Positions 49,801 through 59,103 of a stretch of 64,000 nucleotides of DNA are shown one piece after another. Position 1 is the first letter of the stretch. The number at the start of each line of letters is the position of its first letter. Below the pieces are notes generated by a model. That model was given only the letters and a program-made list of their open reading frames with translations, made no database searches and was not told the DNA's origin. This DNA comes from Sanderia malayensis. Taxonomy: Eukaryota; Cnidaria; Scyphozoa; Semaeostomeae; Pelagiidae. The stretch covers positions 4,569,080 to 4,633,079 of the forward strand of contig RQOL01000466.1 in the NCBI GenBank assembly GCA_013076295.1, read 5' to 3'. The position numbers and the translations under genes are program-made.

Positions 49801-52800
49801 TCCAGGCTTTGGATGCAATTCACAATCTGATTTTATGCCATCTTGGTCCAAGCTTTTCTGCGCCTGTTGTGCGTGCGTTTGAAGATGTTTATGATGTTTC
49901 CGAGCCCACGACTCCTATTCTAATTCTTCAATCCAACAAGGACAAGATCACAACTCAAGGTCAGCCATGATAGAATCAAATTTATTATCAGCTAAGTTTT
50001 CCTCAGATTTTCTAAAGCTTAAATCTCAAGTTTCATCCCCCTGCGTCTTATTCATCCATCTCCAAAGGTCTGCAAGTTGTTTTTCTTCTTAGCTGAGTTT
50101 CATCATCATCATCAATGTTGTTATTTTCGTTCTTTTTCACTGTCCATTTAGATCCAGCAATAGCTATCGGCGCTTTAGGTCGAAGTTTGAAGACGCAGGT
50201 TGTATTTATAAGTCTTGGATCAGCAGAACAACTGTTAGAAGCAGTTAGGACCATAAAGGACGCCATACAAAATGGATATTGGCTAGTGTTGCAGAATTGC
50301 CACATGGAAAATGCTTGGTCAACTGAATTTCTTCGTTTAATAGAGGTATGCAATGCGATGTGAATGCCTTATCGACGCATTTTTATTCTTATATCTTATT
50401 TCGATATCGTGGGGCTTGTTCTATTGTGAGAGCTGTTCTCGAACCTATGTTCTATCGTTTAGAGGGCTATTTATAGCTCTTCTTGTGCAGACTTGCTTTC
50501 AGACAGAATATAAACCTACTAACTACAGACATACCCGACCTACATACCTATCTACATGCACTACTTTTATATACATACATGCAAACATAAGATACATACG
50601 TAATATGGACCTCTATGTCATTAACAATAGTCATATATTCGATTTATTATCAAACCAAGTATTCCACATGAAGCTTTTGTAAAGGTACTTTGATGAATGC
50701 TTTTCGAAGGAAGCAATCTGAACGATGTCAATAATGTATTGTTGTTCTAGGAGATTACGTCATTGGAAGAGGATGATTCTGACTCGAAAGCTGAAGAGAC
50801 CAACGTTCACAAAAGCCGACATGTTAAATTTCGCCTGTGGCTTATCATGCATTGTTGTGACAACTTGAAAATACCCGTAGCATTGGCTAGAAAGGGGCTT
50901 CGTATAGCTTGGGACAAAACGAAATGGAACACCAGAAAATTGCCTCTGATTGCCTACACCAATCTATCAAAGGTATCAACGCCCATTTGTGAAACTGTTG
51001 AATAAGCACTCGGGCGCTTATTTAAGTTTTGATTGAATCTCAAAGGGGGGCTTATTCGAGCGGGGCGCTTATTTGATTTTTCTGGATATCAATGCAATTC
51101 GAGGAAAGACAAAAAGTAAAATGTTCCTGCAAGATTAAAGCTTACGTCTCAGAAACTCGTTTCGGCTAAAATTTCAAATAAGCGCCCGTTTTTCGAGGTT
51201 GAGGTGGTGAGCGCTTATTCAAGGGTGGGCGCTTATTCGAGGGGCTTATTCAAGGATTTACGGTAATTTAAAGAGGGAGTGTGCAACTTTGATATTTGTG
51301 CCGTTGTTATCACACGACGCTTTATTTTGTATACTGCCTCTCTTTTGGAGCACTGAACAATCGTTCTACGAGGCTACCACTAATTGGTTGAGTTATTGTT
51401 GTCTTGTTTTAGGTTGGAAGCGAGGCTAACACGTTGATCAATGAACTGTCTCTTCTTCATTATGAACACCAAAGTGCCAACAGTCAAAGCGATGTCAACG
51501 ATTCCTATTACCAAGGGTAATGCTGGATTATCTTCTTGGAAAAGAGACTTAGAAGTCTTTTCTCTTTATACTCTCTACCTATACCCGTATGGGCTCAAAT
51601 GGGACTGACTTAAAAAAATGCTGGTTTATTCAATATTATGCTTTATGATAGCTGTAGTGTCCAGATAGTTTATTTAATTCCTTGTCTCAATTCGGTGCAT
51701 TTTGCAACACATTCATCGCACAACTGCAATGCTTTGATAGCTTAGGAAATAGTTATTTCAAGATGAGGACTTATTCGTAGATTCATGGTAATCTGCATTG
51801 CCTATACAACGTGAATTATATACATGCACTGCAGTGTTACCAAACTTGTCTGTGAATCTCTCACGAATTGCTTCAAACTGTTGTTTTTTCAGATCGACAT
51901 CTGACCTGAGATTTGGCGTCGAACTGATTGCTGAATTATCATCCAAATCGCTACCTGCAGAGGCACCCTCTATCGCTTCACCTGCTTTCGAAAGACTTAT
52001 TTGCCAACCGTTATCGATAGACAACAGTGCCGAATGCAGCATGCGACGCAAGATTCAACAAAACGAGGTCAGGTCATCTGTTCACCCAGTCGTCTTTCTC
52101 TTTAATAAAACCTGAATCATCTTAGAGGCTTTGTTTTCTAACAGAATAGTTGATCAGATGGATATATCAGATCAAGTTGATATGGAAATTTATCGCCACG
52201 CAGCTTGTTAATAAGATAGTTCCTCCTTTTGTGCTTCATTATCTGAGTTTCTTCTTTATCTTACGTTATCTGAAGGAAAAATTTATCTAGCTTGATTCTT
52301 GTTCCTAGTATATCAGCAACGAATCATACTTTGGAAGTCGCATGTCTTTTGAGATAGTTCGTTTGGAACCATTTGCCGCCATATTTCCAATCTGATTGAA
52401 GACAAGACATTGTTTTTCTTATCCCGGTCATCTTTGCCTTTCAGGCTGTTTCTGAATATTCGACCTCAAACAAAGCTGTTATTGATAATGATATCAGAAT
52501 CAGAATAGGATCAGACATCGATGTCAGGTAAATATTTTTAAAAGTGCTCACAGACCTGGGTTGGTCTTGTGTGGAAGGCATAATAAGAAAGGACAATAGT
52601 TTGTATAAGGAAATATGCTATCAATTAACCTTCTGAGTTAGGATAGGGAAGATTTAGCAAGCTTTGGAACATGCTAGCATATCAGCTATTGGTAGCAAGT
52701 TATGGGGTTGTGTCAACAAATTGCTTCAACAACTGGACAGACCTCGATTACATCAAGGCACCAAAGAGAGGTCTTCCAATTGAACTGACTGGCTGACCGT

Positions 52801-55464
52801 AACATCCTACTCTATATATAAGAGAACGGAATTAAAATAGAATCGATTTAACGTTTAGAAAACATGCATATACTTTTCTAATTTACTTGTATTTCGAATT
52901 CCTTCCAGACCTCTCCAACGTGCTGTTGAGATATTGTTGCAAGTGGCAAATGACGAAGACGACGATGATTCAATTGCAGATACGAATATTCAACTGAATG
53001 CGATGCTGCCCGAGCTACAAGCAATCTACGATTCGCTCTGTCGAAAGTCGTCGAATTCATCGAAAGCTCTGCACCAGTTTTTCTATCGAGAGATCAGACA
53101 TCTGAGGAAAGTTTGCTGGAAAATGATGATCGATGTCGAAGCTCTGAGAAACACGATAGCTGAACCAGGTATGCTCGTGTCAATATTTGTGTTATTATGC
53201 CATTACACACTTGTTAATTGTTACATGAAGAAGCAGCTAAGTAGTCAGAGAACTCTTTATGTTATTTACCAGTGGGCTTGATTATACATTGGTTATCATT
53301 CAATTAAGTTTCATAATTGCGATGATGTAATGCAAGATACGCAGTTTGATTGGTTATTTTCTAACCACTAGAATTATATAGGTAGATTGATGAATGCCTA
53401 CTTCATTTTATGCTTGTTACATGCATTTTACGGTATGTGTCGTTGCATCTTGTTTGTTGTCATGTGCTATTCATTGATCTGATGTGATAATAAATCATCT
53501 TTCTATCTTGTTTGATATAGATAACAGCTCAAAGCATAAGTCTTGTTGTTTCGATGGGGTGAACATGAACTCGACAATGAGCACTGAAACTGTCGATATT
53601 TTGCTGCCCTGGCTGAGGAAGTGTTCAAGTGCTCTGCTATCTTACATACGACCGAGATCTCGACAGCCTCTTGGATTTGAGTTGGGCTGCATTTCTCATC
53701 CACGCGGTCTGTTTGCAAGCCTTTTGCAAGACCACGGCTATGAGAAGTTAATTGACATTTCAAGCATCTCCTGGGAATGCAAGGTAAGCATATTATTCTA
53801 TCAAAGGGGGGGATTGCTTCGAACGTCTAGCTATTGTTTTACTTATCATCAACTGGCCAATCAGTGCACTTAAAGAACAATAGAAACGCAACCACAGTAC
53901 CTGCTATGGCGGCTAAGATTCCGCCGAGCTGCAAGAAAGTGATGTGTTTATTTAGAGTTGCTGCCGCAAAAAGTTTAAAAAATACGGTGGCCCACAACGG
54001 CCACCCCACAATCTTTTTTTACGGCACACTTATATATTTCCACGGCACATCTATATATTTCCACGGCACACTTATATATTTCTCACGGCACACTTTTATA
54101 TTTCCACGGCACACTTTTATACTTCCACGGCACATTTATATATTTCTCACGGCACATTTGTATAACCTCGTTCCCAGGTGCACGTGCACAGCAGAGCACG
54201 TGCAATTGATTGAGAAAAGAAAAGAGTGGAGAAAACGCGATGGAGTCGGGAAAAGAGCACTTTCTATTATTCAGCCAATTTTTGCTTTGTGTATCATCTT
54301 CAAATTTGGGATCACTTCAAACGATTTATCGTAGCCTTGCCTAAAGTATATTATTTTGCTCAAGAGGCATTCTTGCAGACACCATAAATCCTGCATCTGA
54401 TCATTCCAAAAATTGCTCATTATTGTTTTCTCTTCTAACAGCTATTGCAGCTCAAGCTCAGCAAAACTACGAAAAGATTGTAGATATTGCTGGCAGTGTC
54501 AAGGTGATCAGCAAATAGTTGGCCCTCATACTGACTGGGTTCAGTGCAGGGCCAAGTGGAATTCCACTACAGTCCTTTGGAAGGCCAACAGAGCCAAGGA
54601 AAGCTCATTCAGCAAAGCCTCTTGAGCAAAATAATATACTTTAGGCATTTGATCCCAAATTTGAAGATGATACACAAAGCAAAAATTGGCTCAATAATAG
54701 AAAATGGTGCTCCTTTCCCGACTCCATCGCGTTTTCTCCACTCTTTTCTTTTCTCAATCAATTGCGCGTGCTCTGCTGTGCACGTGCACCTGGGAACGAG
54801 GTTATACAAATGTGCCGTGAGAAATATATAAGTGTGCCGTGGAAATATATAAGTGTGCCGTGAAAAAAGATTGTGCCGTGGCCGCTGTGGGCCACCGTAA
54901 AAAAAGCAACTTCCAACAAACATTTTTAAAAGAGCAATGGACTTTCTAAATTTCCATTGGCATGATTTTTAAAATTCTTCCTAAGATTTGACAACACCAA
55001 AACATGACAAATTTCATGAAATTTCCCCATATTTTACGGAAAACAACTTTTATTTCTAACCCTTGCTAATGAATTTGCACCAAAATAAGAAAAAAACTAT
55101 GAAAATTTGGCCTTAATGCTGTCTTCTTTCATCCCAGTTGCTTGCAGACAACGAAAGCCTGTTGCCCGCAGTATCAGGAACTTACCTACGAGGATTTCAT
55201 CTTGAAAACGGTGTTTGGGATTTCAATGATAATCTTGTACGCATTGAGAAAGGCCGAGTCACCCCTGCACCCATTCTGCATTTGATTCCACGCAAAAAGG
55301 ACAACAAGACCGGCAAAGAATATCCTTATCTAACCTGTCCACTAATCATACAGAAAGGGAAGCAAAGAATTCAAGCCCTGACTGTGAATATTCATTCAGA
55401 TGTTGACCAATCTATTATCGACAATAATTGTCTTTACTTTGTTGGTAGTTCTTCTGTATTTTAG
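19863..55464 (+). CDS. DNHD1: Dynein heavy chain, divergent, DNHD1-like
   Basis: A roughly 63-exon gene of about 14.4 kb coding sequence, some 4,800 aa, close to DNHD1 and longer than most axonemal heavy chains. The first exon (19863-21829) is unusually large; an in-frame ATG 102 nt upstream (19761) is the alternative start. Order: tail, linker (WLYLGKIFS; AFPRLYFLSD-like), six AAA modules, a stalk between AAA4 and AAA5, and a C-terminal domain ending at 55464. Dynein hallmarks include GYEYHGSTTRM, WFVFDG, LFFIDDLN and WLVLQNCH. AAA1 is degenerate (GQNHTGKT; CFENATR instead of CFDEFNR) and AAA4 has LKGHGRAN, while AAA2 (GDSGSGKT) and AAA3 (GDQGAGKS) keep intact P-loops. This fits the non-canonical DNHD1 class, linked to sperm flagella in mammals. 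Intron 42 uses a GC donor. The junction near 28787/29096 does not fit GT-AG in frame. Dynein is certain; the DNHD1 assignment is an inference. Confidence 0.85.
22147..22420 (+). repeat. TTCTTGCTTC pyrimidine repeat in dynein intron 2
   Basis: Low-complexity array of TTCTTGCTTC-type units with CCTCG and CTTG variants, all pyrimidine-rich plus G. The intron (22147-22509) is 363 nt, divisible by three, and has no stop in the frame of its flanking exons. Confidence 0.9.
24784..25060. repeat. TA-flanked MITE with CCGTAAATCCTCGAATAAGC ends
   Basis: The left end CCGTAAATCCTCGAATAAGC is mirrored exactly at the right end before TA 25059-25060. Internal copies of GGGGGCTTATTCGA repeat near the right end. 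It is in a dynein intron. A related copy lies at 51001-51265. Confidence 0.8.
28872..29060. repeat. Family-1 MITE (CAGTCAACTCTGTCTAATTCGA)
   Basis: A 189-bp element between TA dinucleotides with terminal CAGTCAA and TTGACTG. Five TTCGAATTA-type motifs lie inside. Close relatives are at 31970-32158 and 40533-40721. CAGT ends with TA targets suggest a pogo/Tigger-type transposase. It is in the dynein intron with the irregular junction. Confidence 0.85.
29445..31281 (+). other. Dynein AAA1 exons (degenerate ATP site)
   Basis: Exons 29445-29668, 30083-30337, 30487-30579, 30730-31038 and 31144-31281. AAA1 is the main ATPase of motile dyneins. Here the P-loop reads GQNHTGKTET in place of GPAGTGKTET. 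The Walker B region SGSLICFENATRLP has lost the acidic pair. The sensor loop is RSSSSWHKDLPDNLR instead of the NPGYAGR type. An additional roughly 60-residue Thr/Lys/Asn-rich insert precedes it. Hydrolysis at this site is unlikely. Confidence 0.8.
29810..29906. repeat. Dispersed repeat with CACTCATAAACACTCCTGTT core
   Basis: Shares AAGTATCTCTCG and CACTCATAAACACTCCTGTT followed by CATGACACGA with 58661-58735, and more weakly with 40975-41040. No ends or coding content defined. Possibly a SINE or MITE fragment. Confidence 0.5.
31970..32158. repeat. Family-1 MITE copy 2
   Basis: Collinear with the element at 28872 over its whole length, with scattered substitutions; the right end is TTGACTATA instead of TTGACTGTA. 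It lies in a dynein intron. Confidence 0.85.
33719..33955 (+). repeat. TTACCTTTGC / TACCTTTCCT tandem repeat
   Basis: Irregular 10-bp units (CTTACCTTTG) with interspersed CTTTCC and TATTTGCTTCTC segments fill most of the dynein intron 33638-34011. Simple-sequence origin. Confidence 0.8.
34761..34826. repeat. Perfect 19-bp inverted repeat (hairpin)
   Basis: AAGATTACCTTGGGTGAGC at 34761-34779 and its exact complement at 34808-34826, separated by 28 bp. It lies in a dynein intron. Confidence 0.85.
36723..36862. repeat. Family-2 MITE copy
   Basis: CAGTAAACACCCGCATATAA at the left, TTTGTTTACTGTA at the right, and the central CAATAGAAGAGACAATAGG palindromic zone. It lies in a dynein intron. Confidence 0.8.
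37274..37619. repeat. CCGTAAATACTC-type TA-flanked element
   Basis: Starts TA-CCGTAAATACTCTAATTGCC and ends GGGGCTCACGG-TA. It holds several GGCCCC and AAGCTCCCACC motifs. Imperfect ends resemble the CCGTAAATCCTCGAATAAGC family. It lies in a dynein intron. Confidence 0.6.
38188..39818 (+). other. Dynein AAA4 exons (degenerate P-loop)
   Basis: Exons 38188-38531, 38635-38727, 38842-39007 and 39304-39818. The P-loop position reads LLISLKGHGRANIVKLVA, lacking the GxGGSGRxS pattern. The equivalents of the later motifs are LYTPDELSAI and RSNLHVVMCV. Nucleotide binding at AAA4 is doubtful. Confidence 0.8.
39982..40133. repeat. Family-2 MITE copy
   Basis: CAGTAAAAATCTGCATGCAA at the left and ATGCGGGTTTTTTCTGTA at the right between TA dinucleotides. 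It ends about 60 bp before the stalk exon of the dynein gene. Confidence 0.8.
40533..40721. repeat. Family-1 MITE copy 3
   Basis: Collinear with 28872-29060 and 31970-32158; both ends and the TA flanks are intact. It starts about 70 bp into the dynein intron that follows the first stalk exon. Confidence 0.85.
40861..40935. repeat. Perfect 18-bp inverted repeat
   Basis: AACCTCGAACCCAGGGCC and its exact complement 39 bp later. The arms resemble a tRNA B-box (GGTTCGA) in context, but no tRNA fold was found. Confidence 0.8.
41371..41470. repeat. Fragment of the GTGGCGTAGATA repeat family
   Basis: AGTGGCGTAGATAGAGGGGG through TTTTGTCGGAAAAT twice, matching the left half of the element at 42684-42925. 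The right part is missing. Confidence 0.7.
42233..42675 (+). repeat. 113-bp tandem array, four copies
   Basis: Four head-to-tail units with period 113 bp. Each has CAACCAGCGTCACGTCACAT, an imperfect hairpin (TGCGCAGTACCTATATATAT then GCTACTGCGCA) and CTAACCCCAACCCTAA. The copies are over 95% alike, so the array is young. Two identical 60-codon open frames 226 bp apart are artefacts. Confidence 0.9.
42684..42925. repeat. Element with TGGCGTAGATAA / TTATCTACGCCA inverted ends
   Basis: CAGTGGCGTAGATAAAGGGGG at the left and CTTATCTACGCCATTG at the right, with three TTTTGTCGGAAAAT motifs and a C-run inside. It abuts the 113-bp array and ends about 45 bp before the next dynein exon. (Left string length counted as its first 20 bases.). 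Confidence 0.7.
43571..43722. repeat. Family-2 MITE copy
   Basis: Begins 10 bp after the donor of a dynein exon (43560). The right end GGGTGTTTACTGTA is intact; the left reads TGTAAACACTCGTGTGTAAG. Confidence 0.8.
44200..44350. repeat. Family-2 MITE copy
   Basis: CAGTAAAAACCCGCATATAA at the left and TATATGCGGGCTTTTACT at the right. Its GGTTCTTAATCC segment shows what the target of the TTAA element at 2490 looked like before insertion. Confidence 0.8.
45317..45350. repeat. 12-bp-arm hairpin in a dynein intron
   Basis: GCACATATCCTA and its exact complement TAGGATATGTGC, 10 bp apart. A further GCATATAGGATATG follows directly. Likely simple-sequence derived. Confidence 0.6.
46817..46894. repeat. 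19-bp-arm near-perfect hairpin
   Basis: GTTCGTAATAGGGGAACAG pairs with CTGTTCTCCTATTACGAAC with one mismatch; nested inside are further GGAACAGTTCCTTG-type inverted pieces. It lies just before the dynein exon at 46950. Confidence 0.75.
48161..48185 (+). repeat. Interstitial telomere-like TTAGGG run
   Basis: Four TTAGGG-type hexamers with one variant (TCAGGG). It is 36 bp before the dynein exon at 48222. Confidence 0.8.
48622..48775. repeat. TA-flanked element (CAGTCGAACCTCCGAATAGC)
   Basis: The left end CAGTCGAACCTCCGAATAGC has a diverged right counterpart GCTATTAAAGGCTTGCCTG before TA. Internal GCGGCCACC and GGAGGTGGGCG motifs are inverted to each other. It belongs to the CAGT/TA group of MITEs. 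In a dynein intron. Confidence 0.65.
51001..51265. repeat. AATAAGC-type MITE relative
   Basis: Repeated GGGCGCTTATTCGA motifs and a right end CAAGGATTTACGGTA as in the element at 24784; the left end is eroded (AATAAGCACTCGGGCGC). It lies in a dynein intron. Confidence 0.65.
53983..54899. mobile_element. 917-bp foldback element in the last dynein intron
   Basis: The outer ends TACGGTGGCCCACA are exact inverse copies. The arms run from 53983 to about 54371 and from about 54618 to 54899, pairing through several ACGGCACA(C/T)TTATATAT(T) repeats, a GCACGTGCA palindrome and a GGAGTCGGGAAA(A/G)G block. About 245 bp of unpaired centre remains. No transposase is visible. The left arm has more of the short repeats than the right. 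The centre includes a CTAACAG-type acceptor and GCTATTGCAGCTCAAGC, but no exon that fits the dynein frame. Confidence 0.85.
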
Positions 55465-55488
55465 GTATTTCTTTTACTGTGTTGTCAG

Positions 55489-56018
55489 CATAGCCTGTGT
55501 ACAGACTCAACTGGTTTGTGTTTATGAGAAATTGAGGTGAATGGAAATGGTGAGGTTTCTCTCCAGTAGAGTCTGTGCATCTGTAACAGAAAACGTGTCC
55601 GCTGACATCAGCATTTTGTTTTCATCGAATGAAACCGGAAGTGGATCCTCGCTTCCCCTCACTTTACTTTTATTCAAAATGGTTAGGCAATTCCAATAAA
55701 AAATGGAATTGGCAATCAAAATATGTAGGATTTGTAGGGTAGAAATAATTTTAAATCACGATTTCAATTTCAATTCATAACGGAATGGCCGGCCTTCGTT
55801 TTTTTGCTGCGCTATTTTGAATTGAAAGGGAAGGGAACAAAACAATAGAAATAGCGTTAGCCAATCACCTTCGGTTCCCCAATCCTTGGGAACCGCACGT
55901 GACCTCAGACACGTTTTCGGTCACAGATGCACAGACTCTACTGGAGAGAAACCTCAGAATTTCCATTCACCTCAATTTCTCATAAACACAAACCAGTTGA
56001 GTCTGTACACAGGCTATG
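55489..56018. mobile_element. 530-bp long-TIR element just after the dynein stop
   Basis: CATAGCCTGTGTACAGACTC opens the left arm, and its complement closes the right arm at 56018. The arms pair over about 120 bp to the ACACGTTTTC or GAAAACGTGTC region. TCAG flanks both sides (a probable 4-bp target duplication). It starts 24 bp after the stop codon, so it must lie in the dynein 3' UTR or shorten it. Confidence 0.85.
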
Positions 56019-56234
56019 TCAGCAAGGCATGCCAAGTAAAAACAGTCATGACTTGGAGAAGGATATGTGTATTATATTTATTTTCTGCTCTTTTATTCTA
56101 ATCATTGCCTGTAAATTTTCTTGTTTATCATTGCCTGTAAATGTTCATGCACCTTTGTAATATATTCCATATTAAATTATATTTTTGTAAGGTATTATGT
56201 ATGGCATTTTTAATGGGGCTCATTCAGGCTGTTG

Positions 56235-56240
56235 AATAAA
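56235..56240 (+). terminator. Possible dynein polyadenylation signal
   Basis: AATAAA about 770 bp after the dynein stop codon, beyond the long-TIR insertion; it is the first clean hexamer on the plus strand in this stretch. Proposed from position only. Confidence 0.35.
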
Positions 56241-56260
56241 AGAATATCCTTCACACTGAA

Positions 56261-57301
56261 ACGGAATAGAGTTATTATTGTCCTCTTGTTACATACGATA
56301 AGACTAGATTGAATTCTTTGGATTTAACCAGATAACTGAGATTCTTCGGATTGACAAAACCAGCAATCCAAGATCCGTGTCCTCTTATGCCATGTCTCGC
56401 TTTGATGTGAGCTGCATTGCGAGCTGCAGCTGCACGCACACGTGGTTGAGAAGACTTGCACATTTGGTATTAATAATTCGTGTGCCTTTCACGGAAAAAT
56501 GAATTTCGTTAAATTTCACGAAAAAGTTCAAATGGGAGATACAGTTGTTCTTTATTTGGTAATGTTATTTTTTGTGTAAATCTGCATATATTGCATCATT
56601 ATGTTATACTTTATCAGCAGTGGCCTAAATTCGTCCACAAGGCCTAAATTTCCATGTTTCCCTTTTAAGGGGCACAACTTAATGCAAAGTTTGCAGATAA
56701 AGCAAGGAGCTGTACAGCAAACAAAACATGGAGCTTTTCCTCACGATGACATGATTGGTAAAGAATATGGATCGAAGGTTGGTTGAGTTCTTTTGATGCA
56801 TTAAACCTTGTATTTTTTGTTTTCATTTCACCATTTCGACATAACAACAATAGACTGGGAGGGGAGAGAGAGAGAACTTATGGTTTTGAATTTAAGTTCA
56901 AGTGAAAGGATGGGATATGGATGAGCAAACAACATGGGGGTGTGGGCTTGAAAATTCTCGAAGTTTCTTGTGCATCCAGCCTTCTAAAAATACCAAGCCA
57001 CGCCTTTTTTATATTACGGACAACGCCCCTCTGCCCATCATACCTAATAGTTCACGTCGGTACTTGGATTTTGCTTATTAACTGGTAAACCCATTTCAAT
57101 CGTTCAGCAAAAACTATATTTTTGTTTTTAAAATGCAATACAAGGCAAGTTGAGAAAGAAGCAATGAATCAGCCTGAATTAGCTTGATAATGATTCTATG
57201 ATTCAATTTGATAAATAATTTGTTTTGTAATGATTATATATATGATTACAGTCAAGTTGTGCATAAGTAGTATCTTGGAAGTATGTTCTGTAGTGTTCAA
57301 C
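56261..57301. other. Intergenic region between dynein and the secreted-protein cluster
   Basis: AT-rich, with only short open frames. A 62-codon minus frame (56275-56463) has no signal peptide, splice support or known motif and is not called. A GAGAGAGAGAGA run lies near 56865. Confidence 0.4.
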
Positions 57302-57730
57302 TCAGCCAAACCTGATCATTGTGAAATCAGTTACTGTGTCAATGCCTTCACCATTGACGTCATCATAGTGGACCAAATTGCCATCAACGCAAACGTAGCA
57401 ACCCTTGTTGTTAAACTTAACAACCGTGCCATGTGCATAATCACCATAGTCTTTGACATAGCATCCTTTCTGAGATGCAGCCTTATCAAACTCATTGCAT
57501 GTCATATCAGAACTCTTTGCGTGCACCATTGATCTGACCACAGTATCTATGCAGCATTCGAATTTACAGTCATCACCAGTGAGAACCAAGCCTTGTTCTG
57601 CATCTGTACATGTTCCATCAGGGCTTGCTCCATCAGGGCTTGTTCCAGCTATGTTTGCCTGTGCATATTGAGCACTCACACTAACTGTAGCCAGTATGCA
57701 GAAAAACGTGATGCTTGCAAAGTTAATCAT
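57302..57730 (-). CDS. Small secreted Cys-rich protein, paralogue 1 (ends FTMIRFG)
   Basis: 142 aa. A signal peptide (MINFASITFFCILATVSVSA) is followed by a short linker in which SPDG is repeated, then eight cysteines with FECC, GCYVKDYGDYAHGTVVKF and CYVCVDGNLVHYDD. The C-C-x2-C end resembles half of a VWC-type domain; family unknown. The protein ends FTMIRFG directly before the stop. Start at 57730, because the sequence just upstream contains the TTTCTCATAG-like acceptor CTCTCATAG; the untranslated first exon is near 58123-58158. The longer upstream frame runs into an inserted satellite unit. Nearly identical to paralogue 3. Confidence 0.85.
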   Translation of the reverse strand: MINFASITFFCILATVSVSAQYAQANIAGTSPDGASPDGTCTDAEQGLVLTGDDCKFECCIDTVVRSMVHAKSSDMTCNEFDKAASQKGCYVKDYGDYAHGTVVKFNNKGCYVCVDGNLVHYDDVNGEGIDTVTDFTMIRFG

Positions 57731-57770
57731 TTTGACGACAACTATGAGAGAGATGGAATGAGTTAACTCC

Positions 57771-57910
57771 AGAAACATTGACTGATAGGGCGCACTTCGT
57801 GCGCTGCATTCGCTTATGCTCATGCCTCTTTCAACCCCACGTACAATGGGTTAGCTCGCTATGCTCGCCTGTCTATCTATTATCAAGAAACATTGACTGA
57901 TAGGGTGCAC
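57771..57910 (+). repeat. Dispersed single unit of the 114-bp palindromic satellite
   Basis: One complete 114-bp unit plus a repeated edge (AGAAACATTGACTGATAGGG and following bases) matches the array at 14745-16080 at about 97%. It lies in the 5' UTR intron of secreted paralogue 1. The paralogous intron at 61240-61270 lacks it. Confidence 0.9.
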
Positions 57911-58122
57911 AATGAATGATCATGATGTAATCTGAGAGAACCCAATACACATCAAACATCTCTTTATAGATACAGCTAATTTAGCATCATACAGTACATT
58001 TGTTTAATCATAATGGGTATCCTGTAAAGAAGTCTTGTGTTCAAAAGTCTATCACATATAAAAAGTGAGAAATGAGTTGATAATAAGACAGATAAGTGTA
58101 TAGCCTGCAAAGGAGTACTTAC

Positions 58123-58191
58123 CGTGACAACTTTTTTTATCAATGCAATGGCACAAATGGGCATTTGATAACTGCCAATTGAGCTTTTATA
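58123..58191 (-). promoter_or_regulatory. Promoter and untranslated first exon of secreted paralogue 1
   Basis: TATAAAAG on the minus strand at 58184-58191 lies about 30 bp before a probable start site. A donor (ACG|GTAAGT) is at 58122. The same layout is found for paralogue 3 (TATAAAAG 61520-61527). Confidence 0.7.
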
Positions 58192-59103
58192 CAGGATTGC
58201 GGAGAAAACAAATATTAATTAATCTCAGGCATAATGTTTAATTATGAAAATGATTAATTTTCCTGAAGAAAATAGATTAATCCGAATAATTGTTGGAATA
58301 AGTCGAGGTATTTGTTTACTAATATTGTGTATTGAGAAATCTCATTGACTTGATAAATTCGAATGCACGCGGGTTGCTTTACTTAGCAACGCCTTCTGAA
58401 GCAAAAACGTACACGTATTATTTACTCTAATATTGTGTTTGGAAATTGCATACGATCAGATACATTTCATCATTTCGAAGCTTGGTAATTCCAGCTTATG
58501 TTTGAAGCCTAATGATATTGTAGAAGTTGCATGAGATTGAGGTGAAGGAGTATGAAGTACTGGTAAAGTGGTTGGCTTGTGCTCGTGGGTACATCTCTCT
58601 CCCTGCAGGCCCAGGCCTCTGTTGAAAATGTTCTTTTATTCATCAACACGCTTCCCCGATAATTGAGAGAAGTACATATATCTTGAATCGTCACACTCAT
58701 AAACACTCCTGTTCATGACACGACCAACTTTTATTTTTATTATGGCAATCACTGAATAGATAAATTCAAGCAAATTCATGATTCTTCATGTTTTTGCTGT
58801 TATACGCCAGCGAGTATGCCTTCTGCTTTTCAGCCAAACGTTTAGTATATCTACGTAGAGTTTTTTGCTTGGCACATTACAAGAGACATTTCAATAATAC
58901 AAAGCCATGTGTTGGGTGCTTCAATGATAATAATGCAAACATTTTAGTGCAATAATATACTATTAGTTTGCAATAATACTATGATATACTATTATACTAT
59001 TCTTCTAGCTCATTATTGTTTATGGTTAGTATATATATATATATCAATGATATTTAGCTGTTGTTTCAGCAATCAATAAGTTTATTGAAGAAATGTTTTG
59101 CAT
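58192..59103. other. Spacer between secreted paralogues 1 and 2
   Basis: AT-rich, non-coding. Contains the dispersed CACTCATAAACACTCCTGTT repeat at 58661-58735 and a short (TA)n run near 59030-59042. Confidence 0.5.

Larger units (their letters stand above)
45496..55464 (+). other. Dynein AAA5 end, AAA6 and C-terminal domain
   Basis: Exons begin at about 45496, 46018, 46402, 46950, 47566, 48222, 48989, 49341, 49553, 49806, 50152, 50751, 51414, 51892, 52445, 52909, 53521 and 55138. The second and third encode a Ser/Thr-rich insert not seen in ordinary dyneins, and the exons at 51892 and 52445 a second one. AAA6 hallmarks are PTPILILQSNKDK, NGYWLVLQNCHMENAW and HVKFRLWLI. The final exon contains SGTYLRGFHLENGVWDFN and PYLTCPLI. 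The last intron (53783-55137) contains a 917-bp foldback element. Confidence 0.8.

Noticed and set aside
56275..56463. 62-codon minus-strand frame, Arg/Ala-rich
   Set aside because: No signal peptide, no splice or promoter context and no recognisable motif; could be chance.
57731..57823. N-terminal extension of secreted paralogue 1 (31 residues)
   Set aside because: The extension reads across the acceptor CTCTCATAG and into the inserted satellite unit; paralogue 3 has an unrelated extension at the same place.
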